Shown piece by piece: positions 20,836 through 30,670 of a stretch of 64,000 nucleotides of DNA. Each line of letters begins with the position of its first letter. Position 1 is the stretch's first letter. Below the pieces are notes generated by a model. That model did not search any database. It saw only the letters and a program-made list of their open reading frames with translations, and was not told the DNA's origin. The stretch comes from Dipteronia dyeriana (lineage: Eukaryota; Streptophyta; Magnoliopsida; Sapindales; Sapindaceae): assembly GCA_032871835.1 (NCBI GenBank), contig CM065298.1, positions 71,142,154 through 71,206,153 of the forward strand. Direction: 5' to 3'. The translations under genes and the position numbers were made by a program.

Positions 20836-23688
20836 GAGAGAGAGAAGGAGAGAAAAGGAGTTGATAACCCAGAAGAAACCCTAAAATCAAAATCAAAAAC
20901 CCTAAATTCAAATCCAATCAAACAAGAAGAAGAAGAAATTGAAGAAAAACACAAGAAAGGAAAAGGGTTCTTCGCTTGCTATCTATTGACCTCTCTAAGC
21001 CCCCGCCACAATGGCCACACCTATATCGGGTTTCGCTTCTCATTTCCCTAAATTTTTCTTCTATTTACTCATCTGGGGTTTCTTTTTTTGCAATTGTTTA
21101 GATCTCTCATCATGATATTTTGTCTCAAGATCAAAGGGTTTTCTTTTTTGTTTTCTGTTTTTGTATTTATAGTATGTGCAACTGTTCTTGTATGCTCTAC
21201 TCTGTGTGTATGGTTTTTTTTTTAATAATGTTTTTATTATAATTTATTTAATGAGCTCAATCATTTATATCATCTGGGTTTCATTTGTCAGAACTTTTTA
21301 GAGCTCTCTTCATCATGATCTTTCTGCAATTTTTTTATCTCAAGATTACAGGGATTTGTTGTTTTTGTTTTTGTTTTTGTTTTTGTAAAGTGAGTTACTG
21401 ATCTTGTACGCTCAACTGTGTTTTTTTTTTTTTTACTTTTTTTATATTTGTATCATGATTAATCAATTATCTAAATTCTTGAAATTTAGTTCATTTGATC
21501 GATTGGAGCTATTTTTTTATTAGATGGGTGGACTTTGGAAAGAGTAAAACACATTAAGTGGTTTCTTGAGTGTATTTGAAACCTTTGCTGTTGAAAAGTT
21601 TAAGTTGGAATCAAGTTTCTGGATTGTTTATCTGATGCCAGAAATGGGAGTTTTTGCAGATTTACTGTGAATCCGCGGCGACGTATAAGGCAGCATAATG
21701 GTGAAATCAGGTGCGGAGCTTGGCGGACAAGGAGTCGGCGCCCTTGGGAAATGGTTTTGTGCATTTATGGTTTCCCAAAAAACGTGTCCGCTCTTCAGGT
21801 TATATTTAGGTTCTGTAAACCTTTATGCATTTTGTATCGTGAAGTTGAATGTTGTTTTATTGAAGTTGCTTGTTCCTTGTTGATTTCCATGTTATTCGGA
21901 ATTGTAAAGTGCTTACCAGTTCTGATATTTAATCGCTGTGTTTATGTCAAGCTAAGTTCCTTTTTGTACAAGGATGTCAACACAAATAGAATTCTATTTT
22001 AATGCTCATGAAGGATGCTAATGAAAAAACTTGCAACCAGTATTTGGTTAATGTTTTTTGGAACCATTTCTATTTATATGTCCTAATTGGTGAAATGTAT
22101 GCAATGCATGTCTTAAAGTATTAAACATTTAAACCCCACCCATCTCTATGTCATTTTAAGTTATATTTTGCATAAAAAAGTTGACACAAATAGAATTCGA
22201 TGTTGATGCTCGTGAAGAATGCTAATAACTTGTCGTATTGAATAACTTGATATTTTGTATCTAGTTAATATTGTTTGAAGCTATGTTGGATTTCCTGAAT
22301 GGATAAGATTCTTTTCCCTTTATGCTGACTTCTCCGGTTACCACTACCTGTACATTGTATGCACACAAATCACATTCGAATAGCACATTGACTGTTATGA
22401 CTGTTATTTTAGCAGAATATCTCTGCATTTTGTGCAATAAGATAGTTTTCCACTCCCATCGGTGAACTTTGGAATATGTCTGTGAAGCATTTTCTAGTTG
22501 CATATTTTAAATCTCCTGATGAACTATTATTTGTCAAAGGTCTTTATAGATGGTTTATTTTTTTGAATGAATTATGTTATAGCACATGAAATTCCGAGTT
22601 GATCAAGTGGTTGTTTGTTTAGTTTCTTGGAGGCAAGTGATAAAAGGCCAAGATTTTTGAACCCGAAAATTGGGCAGCCATTTGTTTTGATATTTATTGA
22701 ATCCTTCTATTATCTTGGACATATGCACTCCAAGCGGGATCTGAATTTGTTTACAAGTTCATTTCAAATAAGATGTATAGTATTATATCAAATTAGAAAT
22801 ATACAAGCTAACGTTTGAAGTATTTACATTTGCAGTTTGAGTGGGCCTGGCAGCATCCAATGGAATCACTTGCTGTGAGGCAGGCAGCGGCAACGTTTAA
22901 ATCTTTCTCCGGAGTTGCCAATAAGATCAAACTTGCATTTACAATGCTCAACCTCCCAAACTGGCAGAGGTACGATTAATATTTTTCATGTGTAACCAGA
23001 TATCATCTTGTCTTTCCTTAACTGGCTAGATGGTTGATATGCTTGTGTTACCAGCTTGAACATCACAGTAAACTACTTTTCAACAAAATACTCAAGTCAT
23101 TCTGCTGGTTGCCCAAGCCTGCCAGAGCACATGAAGGTCCAAGTTTGTGCAATGGATGAACTTTGCTGCTATTCAAGAAGTGAGGATGAAGACAGCTTGG
23201 GTTATGAGGGCCATGATGAAGTCGGTGAAAAAATTGGAAGTTTAGAGGAAACATGTACAGATGCATCAATTGACATTTCAGCAGATTATCCGCATATATT
23301 GGATGATACTCCCCTTGAACAATTCGAAAATGAGCTGCCGAGAGTTTCTTCCAGTCTGGAAGTAGATTGTCAACAGGCATTTGATTTTATTGATTCGCTA
23401 GCTGGAACATCTTCAGTTGTTACGAGCCCTTCCATGGGTTGGCAGAGAAGTGAACGAATGACGTGTGTAGTAATTGCTGATGAAGATCGACAGCCATGGC
23501 CAAGAGAGAAACAATCTACAAATGGTGAAGTTGGTAATAAAGATCAGCAAAGAATCCATAGCTGTACTGTGTTTCAGGACATTGAGCATATAGATTTGTT
23601 GACACCATCTCCCAACTGCAGAGATATGTCATGGAGCAAGAAGAGAAAGGTTTCCAGTGTTTCTCCTGTGATCATTGACTTGACTTAG
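20836..23688 (+). CDS. SLX1: Structure-specific endonuclease subunit SLX1 (GIY-YIG nuclease), four exons
   Basis: Catalytic subunit of the SLX1-SLX4 nuclease, which cuts flaps, forks and Holliday junctions in nuclear DNA repair. Exons: to 21029, 21660-21798, 22836-22969, 23055-23688; the introns (630, 1037 and 85 bases) are GT-AG and join in frame. The GIY-YIG domain is split over exons 1-3: GFFACYLLTS, HTYIGFTVNPRRRIRQHNGE with the catalytic arginine, then FEWAWQHP with the catalytic glutamate. Exon 4 encodes an acidic tail ending VIIDLT (23668-23685), like a SUMO-interacting motif. I do not see the RING/PHD-like zinc finger of fungal and animal SLX1. The frame is open from a TGA at 20833 and contains no ATG before the GIY motif, so the start is unresolved. 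The gene converges on the kinase gene at 25944. Confidence 0.88.
21030..21659 (+). other. SLX1 intron 1
   Basis: Donor GG|GTTTCG after the YIG codons, acceptor TTTTTGCAG. It is T-rich with poly-T runs. It splits a glycine codon (phase 2). No other gene is seen inside. Confidence 0.85.
21799..22835 (+). other. SLX1 intron 2
   Basis: Donor CAG|GTTATA, acceptor CATTTGCAG, phase 0. Short open frames inside (for example 22615-22818) look like chance. A sequence at about 21975-22010 (ACACAAATAGAATTC followed by ATGCTCATGAAGGATGCTAAT) is repeated near 22185-22225, a small direct duplication. Confidence 0.85.
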
Positions 23689-25943
23689 GCCTCTGAGTTT
23701 TGTCCAATTATAAAATAGTATGTTGGCATGCTGGTTCCAAATAATAGGAAAAATAAGGTCAAACAAGAAAGGCAATCTTTCTTTGTCTTCAACATGAGTT
23801 TGGTCACATATATATTATACTAACTATTAATGTTATCATCCTTGCTTATTGAATGACAACAATGTGGTAAGTATTATTGTATTTTTATTTTTCAAGTGTT
23901 TCATTGAAATGAAATAAAATTGTTTGCTGAGAAGTGAGATCAAAGAATGCTCAAAATAGTGTCCTAGGAATCACTAATATAATACTTTTTTCTAATGTGT
24001 TGATCGGATGAGCATGTGAATCTCCGTTATCTTCCCTGTTTATGGTGGAAGATTCAAGTATTTACGGACATGTGTGTGTGGATATACATAAGAAAATTTT
24101 CATATAAATACGTACTGATGGAATTATATAAGGATATTGAATGTGAGTCACTCATTTTACATACTTTGACTTGACATGTGTGTATATCATATTCAATGTC
24201 CTTATATAATTTAATCGGTGTATGTGTTTGTTTACTTATATACAAACATAAAAAAAAAAACTCGTATTTTACAATATATAGATGTTGATTTTGAGTCAAT
24301 CGGGTTAGCATTATTAACTAATTTTGTCTACTGATTAAGCATATAAATATGAAAATTTTTATTGGCCATGTGATATCCATGAATTAGTTCAGTTTTCTTG
24401 ATCTCAATCATTCATGATAATTAATTTGATATAAAAAAAATGGACATTTAAAGAATGACTAGACATTATAAATTTGGTTTTCTTTTCAAATGTTGATGTG
24501 TACAATATTTTAAAAGGCTTAACAAGACACAAGAGTTCAAATATGCCTAAGATTATTGTTCGTGTCAACTTCCTTGCTTATCAATGTCTTATTTTATTTT
24601 TGTTTATTTTCACTTTCAAATGTGTTCTATGACCCCTTCCCCTAGTGTTCAAATTTCAAAACATAATTTAATTTCGCACATGGTGACATGGTGCATTTGA
24701 TTTACCAGACATTTTCACTTACGAAATCCACATTGAAGGACAAGAGTCTTTACTATCCGAAGTTGAAGTTAAATAAAACAATAATGCTTAAATCTCAGTA
24801 TTGTATCCTATTCTTTTGTATCCTATTCTTTTGTATCTCAAGTGGGGGTATCATTGTATCCTATTAATATGTGACAGCGAAATAATGTTACAAAATATAT
24901 CATCAGAAAATATCAATCCCTATACTAGTAGACAAATTGATGATGCCATATTTTCTAAAAAAAAATCTTTTCAAGATCCTTTTTTGTCTTACCTATCAGT
25001 ACCTTTTTTTTGACACGTGCAGACCTAACGAACCCTGTGAGTGTCCCTGCAATAAATGTGGAGTCACAAGAGAAAAAGGCACACACAATCAACAAGAAAA
25101 GACATTTGGCAATGTTTAATAGCCTCAAATCAAAAGGGTGCGGGCAAATTCTATCCATCACATGATTCACTTCATTGTGTTTATTGCCTTTTTGACTCTG
25201 CAGGCAACAAGAATCAAAGGGGGTCCGGGTGATCAATATTTCAAACTCTTCACAGAAACAAAAACAATATTCTTCCAAAGGCTTGTCAGGTATGTGTTGT
25301 ATGGATTGGAGAACATGTTTGTCATCTGAATCCAGCCTCATAAAAATCACAATTTTCTACAAGATTTCAAAATATATTGTATCTACCGACAACTGCACAA
25401 CAAAAGTAATCCTAATCCTCACTCAGAACTCTGAAAGGAATTGCGGGACTTGATATCGTTCCGACATAACTGGATCCTGACACTTTCTCAGTAAATTTTG
25501 GAGCACACCTTCTGATGACAAAATTGAAGTAAACAATGCATCAACAGAGCTCTTTGTACTGCGACAGAACTATAAAGAATATATATAGACGCAATTAGAG
25601 AAAACGAGAAGATAGTCAAATAGAGGCATTAATTCTGTGCACAAATTTGAAATATATGGATAGAATGCAGCTGCAAGCAAAGCAATCACAGGAAATGATG
25701 AAGAAATTAGATGAATTGCCGAGGTATGTGTAATAAAATCACACTACATTCAAAACAGTAAATACAACACTCACAAGGGGAAAAGTATATTAAAAGTCGA
25801 AAAACGAACTAAAAATACACACATTGAGATACCATGAGGATCTGGTAATATAAACAATCATGCAATCTGCTGCGGCAGAACTTGCTGCTGTTGCTGTTGT
25901 AACTGCTCGGACGATTAATGCCATAGTTGTTGCTCTCATCTAT
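23689..25943. other. Intergenic region between convergent SLX1 and CIPK genes
   Basis: It holds the 3' untranslated regions of both genes. The SLX1 side has AT-rich sequence with possible polyadenylation signals near 23910 (AATAAAAT). A small inverted repeat lies at 24123-24211, and a short tandem repeat of TTGTATCCTATTC at 24800-24835. The minus-strand frame at 24955-25350 has no recognisable motif and I do not accept it as a gene. The last 300 bases belong to the likely 3' untranslated region of the kinase. Confidence 0.6.
24123..24211. repeat. Short inverted repeat (hairpin, MITE-like)
   Basis: The left arm TTATATAAGGATATTGAATG and the right arm CATTCAATGTCCTTATATAA-type sequence pair across a loop of about 40 bases, with weaker pairing extending outwards (GTGTGTG and CACATACAC). 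It could form a hairpin of about 90-150 bases, as decayed miniature inverted-repeat elements do. Confidence 0.6.
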
Positions 25944-27287
25944 TTACTGTTGTAACTGCTGCCGCTGCTGCTGCTCACCCTGCCAAACCCAAACAATGTC
26001 TGGGAGAGCAGGCCTGATACCCTCTTTCATCGTTTTCTGATACTCCAATGAATCTCCACTGGATTTCTTCACCTCCACCAAATGAAAATTGGGAGTAATT
26101 TGAAAGATCACTGCATCGATGGACAAGATCCCCTTTCTTCCTTCTTTTAGTCCTTCCAATTTCAACAACCCTCCAGCTTTCTTCGTCACCTTCAGCTTCA
26201 GCAATTTAGCAACTTCTTCAAGTTTGGCAATAATGACAGAGGCAGGGTGTTTAGAAGTAAATTTCGCTTCGCACTTCTGAGAATTTTCCTCAAAAAATCC
26301 AGACAAGTCAAATCCAGCAGAAAGGGAGATGATATCAAATGCATTCAAATTCGGGAGTTGGACTAACTCTTGCTTTACCTCAGCAACTATACTACTACTA
26401 ACATGAGGACCAGAAGCATCGGTAGCCTGAGTTACCACATCCTTGATTTCTGTTTCGATTTTGTACTGTTTGAGGTTCAATCCTTTTCTGAACCAAGGAC
26501 TCTCTCGAATCTTAGATATGGAAATCCTAGTACAGGGGTTCTGGTCCAATATTTTTGTCAGCAGCCTGCGTACTTCTGGAGGGAACCAGTGAGGGCATCT
26601 GAACTCAGCCTTGCCGATTTTCCTATACATCTCCATCAAATTTGAATCGTGGAACGGAAGATAACCTGCCAATAGGACAAACAAAACCACTCCACAAGAC
26701 CAAATATCAGCCTTTTCACCATCATACCCTTTTCTGTTAATCACTTCAGGTGCAACGTAGGCAGGAGTCCCACAGGTCGTGTGTAGAAGTCCATCTTGGC
26801 GCTTGCAGTCAGCCAGAGCACTCAGCCCAAAATCCGAAATTTTTAAATTCTCATTCTCATCCAACAACAAATTCTCTGGCTTTATATCCCGGTGATAAAC
26901 ACCCCTACTATGGCAAAAATCAACTGCATTGATCAGTTGTTGAAAATATCTCCTCACAACATCCTCCTTCAATCTCCCTTTCGCCACCTTATTAAATAGC
27001 TCACCACCTTTAGCATACTCCATTATGAAATAAATCTTACTTTTGGTAGCCATCACCTCATAAAGCTGCACAACATTTGGATGCCTTACAATTCTCATCA
27101 CGGATATCTCCCGCTTGATCTGATCAGTAAGCCCAACCCTCATAACCTTCTCTTTATCTATCACTTTAATGGCCACACTCTGGTTCGTTCTAACACTCCT
27201 CGCATAATACACCTTCGCAAATGTTCCTTGCCCTAGTAATCTCCCGGTTTCATACTTCTCCGTCAACACACTCGGTTTATGATCCAT
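25944..27287 (-). CDS. CIPK: CBL-interacting protein kinase (CIPK/SnRK3), intronless, 447 residues
   Basis: Serine/threonine kinase that is switched on when calcium-loaded CBL sensors bind its regulatory tail; CBL-CIPK pairs phosphorylate ion channels and transporters at membranes. Kinase domain about residues 12-266: glycine loop GQGTFAKV, catalytic Lys41, HRD 132-134, DFG 152-154, activation loop to APE 179-181. The CBL-binding NAF motif is at 315-317 ([16 protein letters not shown]), followed by the phosphatase-interaction region. No catalytic residue is missing and the length is normal. The absence of introns places it in the intron-poor CIPK clade; by memory it is closest to the CIPK2/CIPK10/CIPK20-type group, but I cannot fix an orthologue. 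The C-terminus ends in a glutamine-rich tail (about residues 438-447) encoded by CAG/CAA codons that continue past the stop. Confidence 0.95.
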   Translation of the reverse strand: MDHKPSVLTEKYETGRLLGQGTFAKVYYARSVRTNQSVAIKVIDKEKVMRVGLTDQIKREISVMRIVRHPNVVQLYEVMATKSKIYFIMEYAKGGELFNKVAKGRLKEDVVRRYFQQLINAVDFCHSRGVYHRDIKPENLLLDENENLKISDFGLSALADCKRQDGLLHTTCGTPAYVAPEVINRKGYDGEKADIWSCGVVLFVLLAGYLPFHDSNLMEMYRKIGKAEFRCPHWFPPEVRRLLTKILDQNPCTRISISKIRESPWFRKGLNLKQYKIETEIKDVVTQATDASGPHVSSSIVAEVKQELVQLPNLNAFDIISLSAGFDLSGFFEENSQKCEAKFTSKHPASVIIAKLEEVAKLLKLKVTKKAGGLLKLEGLKEGRKGILSIDAVIFQITPNFHLVEVKKSSGDSLEYQKTMKEGIRPALPDIVWVWQGEQQQRQQLQQ

Positions 27288-28200
27288 TTTCCTCCCAAAC
27301 TCACCAATAAAAACTTACTCAGACAAACAATATTCAAATCCAAATCCAATCCAATCAGTAATACTAAACTACATACAACCACACGAAATTCACAAACTCT
27401 GTAAGATCTCAACCATCCCCTCCATTACTACAACAGCTAATAACAAAGACATCACTACAAATATCGAATTTGCGATCACAACAGCTAATCTCATCAAACA
27501 AAAGCGGGTCTAGCAACGCCGCGATTTCGGTAACTTCACACACAGATGATGATGATTTCATTAAAAAGCACATCTTTCAGCATTCCCTAACGAATTCTAT
27601 TCCACAAAAAAACCCTAATAATTCTTACAACAAACTATTCAAAATTTTCAAAGCTGCAAACAAATGGAAACAAAATTAAAAACAGGTATAAATTAATCAA
27701 CTCTAATTCAACTTGCTATTCGAATCAATAAACAATAACGACAGGGCAGAAATTCGACAAAACTTTCACGAATTCAAAGCGATATTATATCGTACAATTA
27801 AAAATATATAAACTGTTTAAATTGTTACCTTTTATCAGTTTTTTTTGTAGAATCCGACGCTGAGAGACCTGAAAAAGAACAAAATTGAAAGTTTTTTTCT
27901 TTTCTAATTTTTGCTTTAATTATTAGAATTATTTTGTGAAAAGAAATACAAATATGGAGATGACTATTCTTGATTTGTTGTGTGCAGGTAAAAAAAGGCC
28001 AAAGCTGTTTCTGAGCTGCTTTTTCTTTTATGATGTGTTAGACTATTAGGTGAACAAACAGTCGCGGATTCGGTGTGGGTTCTACTGCGTGCGTGTCTAC
28101 GTTTATCATCGGGAGTTCTCTCTCTCTGGACCGTTTATCAGATTCATAAATATTCCGATTGAAGGGACGAGATGGCGTTGTTGACTTTTGACATTGACTT
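27288..28200 (-). promoter_or_regulatory. 5' leader and promoter region of the CIPK gene
   Basis: AT-rich, without other genes. On the minus strand, AAAAG|GTAACA near 27826 is a plausible donor for a 5' untranslated intron, which is common in this family, but I could not choose the acceptor with confidence. A GA-rich run (minus strand of 28118-28132) may lie in the promoter. Confidence 0.4.
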
Positions 28201-28737
28201 GATTTCTTAGTTTTGAATTTGTTTGGTTTGATTGAAGGCGCTTAAGTTTTTTGAAGTTATAAATTTGAGGAAGTGGGACCCACTAAAACGATGTTTATAA
28301 CCATATAGGAGATGTCTAGTATACCTTTAAGAAATGGGTAGGTATGATGGGCAATTTTATTTTGCTGCCAACTGGCAGACAATTGATGCCATCAACGGTT
28401 TTCAACCGGTTAGCTTTTGTACATATTAAAATCAATAAACAAATTATTAAAATTAAATTATTAACGTTAATAGTTAATGTAATCTTACAATTAAAATAAT
28501 GATAGCAAATATGAAAAATTATAAAACAAGTTGAAAGTATATAATTAATTAATACAATTAATTTTGCTAATAATGAAAATTTGAAAGTACTGTTAACATC
28601 ATAATAAATTTCACAAAAACATAATATAATATAAAAATATAATAGATATTATATAATTAATAAAATTAAAATTTTAAAGTAAATGGAATGAGAAGTTGTA
28701 GAAAAATATAAAAAAGTTCATGGAAAAGTTAAATTCA
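28201..28737. other. AT-rich region without a gene
   Basis: I see no protein-like frame, RNA gene or repeat end that I can name in this stretch. Confidence 0.6.
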
Positions 28738-30150
28738 AAGGGAACAACTTTTATATTTTGGAAACCAGTCTAACGTTATCTATAACGTCAAATTTGTTCC
28801 TAGAAAAAACTTCTCGTTGGGAACCGGGAACAACTTCAACGTTGATGGAAACCACATTCACGTTCTAACCTACGTTAAAGTTGTTCCCGAGAACCACTCA
28901 ACCTTAACAAAGGGAACAACTTTTATATTACAGAAATCATTCTAACGTTATCTATAACGTTAAAGTTATTCCCGAGAACAACTTCTCGTTGAGAACAACT
29001 TCTCGTTGAGAACAACTTCAACGTTGTTGGAAACTACTTCCACGTTCTAATCAACGTTAGAGTTGTTCCCGAAAACCAATCAACGTTAACAAAAGGAACA
29101 GCTTTTATTTTTTGGAAACCACTATAATGTTATCTATAACGTCAAAGTTGTTCTCAAGAACAACTTCAAAGTTGTTGGAAACCATTTTCACGTTCTACCC
29201 AACGTTAGAGTTGTTCTCGGGAACCACTATACTTTAACAAAGGGAACAACTTTTATTTTTTAGAAACCACTCTAACGTTATCTATAACGTCAAAGTTGTT
29301 CCCGAGGAACAACTTATCATTGGGAACAACTTCAACGTTGTTAGAAACCACTTTCACGTTCTAACCAACGTTAGAGTTGTTCCCGGGAACCACTCAACTT
29401 AACAAAGGGAACGACTTTTATTTTTTGGAAACCACTCCAATGTTATCTATAATGTCAAAGTTGTTCTCGGGAACAACTTCTCGTTGGGAACAACTTCAAC
29501 GTTGTTGGAAACCACTTTCACGTTCTAACCAACGTTAGAGTTGTTTTCGGGAACCACTCAACGTTAACAAAGGGAAAGACTTTTATTTTTTGGAAACCAC
29601 TCCAACGTCATCTATAAAGTCAAAGTTGTTCCCGGGAACAACTTCTTGTTGGGAACAACTTCAACGTTGTTGGAAACCACTTTCACGTTCTAAGCAATGT
29701 TAGGGTTGTTCCCGGGAACCACTCAACGTTAACAAAGGGAACAACTTTTATTTTTTGAAAACCACTCTAACGTTATCTATAGCGTCAAAGTTGTTCCCGG
29801 GAACAACTTCTCGTTGGGAACAACTTCAACGTTGATGGAACCACTTTCACATTCTAACCAACGATAGAGTTGTTCCCGGGAACCACTCAACGTTAACAAA
29901 GGGAACAACTTTTATTTTTTGGAAACCACTCTAACATTATTTATAATGTCAAAGTTGTTCCCGGGAACAACTTCTTGTTCGGAACAACTTCAACGTTGTT
30001 GGAAACCACTTTCACGTTCTAACCAACGTTAGAGTTGTTCCTGGAAACTACTCAACGTTAACAAAGGGAACAACTTTCATTTTTTTGAAACCACTATAAC
30101 GTCAAAGTTGTTCCTCGGAACAACTTCTCGTTGGGAACAACTAAATAAAA
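28738..30150. repeat. Tandem array of about 165 bp units with embedded palindromes
   Basis: The AAAGGGAACAACTTTTAT motif recurs at about 28738, 28910, 29090, 29240, 29405, 29570, 29735, 29899 and 30064. The spacing is 164-165 bases in the last six copies and more variable (148-182) in the first ones. Each unit has two related half-units of about 80 and 85 bases, both starting GGAAACCACT and both containing GTTGTTCCCGGGAAC. The 20-base palindrome AGTTGTTCCCGGGAACAACT occurs in several units, and AACGTT recurs many times. No coding potential. It resembles a satellite or the repeat-rich body of an unidentified element. Confidence 0.9.
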
Positions 30151-30480
30151 AAAATCCCTAATTTCTTACATTGTTTTATCGGTATTATTTATTATTACAT
30201 TCAAAATTACAAGTTTATGTCGATAAAAAAATATTTTAATTATTTTCTAATTAATATTATCAATATATTTGTGGGGTTTCTTTTTACAATCCAATTAAAT
30301 GCTTCCACACCCTCTTTTTATATACACTTAATTCTAACCATTTAAAATATAAAACATTATAGTTTTTAATTGTAATAATTTTTTTTTCTATATAGATATA
30401 GAGTTGCATTAATTGAAATTGTTTATTTTAAAAAAATAAATAAACAATAGTAATAATAATCTTATTAATTAGAAATAGGA

Positions 30481-30670
30481 TTCTAACCAACGTTAAAGTC
30501 ATTTTCGGGAACTACTCAACTTAACAAAGGGAACAACTTTTACATTTTGGAAACAACTTTTGCGTTGCGATCAACGTCAAAATTGTTCCAGGAAACAATT
30601 TCTCGTTCGGAACATGTTCTTCGTTAGTGGAAACCACTTTAATGTTCTAATCACCTTAAAGAGTTTCTAA
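30481..30670. repeat. Isolated diverged copy of the 165 bp repeat
   Basis: After 330 bases of AT-rich unrelated sequence, one more unit (ACTCAACTTAACAAAGGGAAC, then GGAAAC and GTTCCAGGAAACAA motifs) appears, more diverged than the main array. Confidence 0.75.

Noticed and set aside
21667..22002. 111-codon frame as a separate gene
   Set aside because: Its first part is SLX1 exon 2; the rest is intron 2 read through.
24955..25350. 131-codon minus-strand frame between SLX1 and the kinase
   Set aside because: No known motif, low-complexity surroundings, and probably untranslated sequence of the convergent genes.
28738..30150. CRISPR-like appearance of regularly spaced repeats
   Set aside because: The whole unit repeats, not just a short repeat between unique spacers, and the context is a plant nuclear genome.
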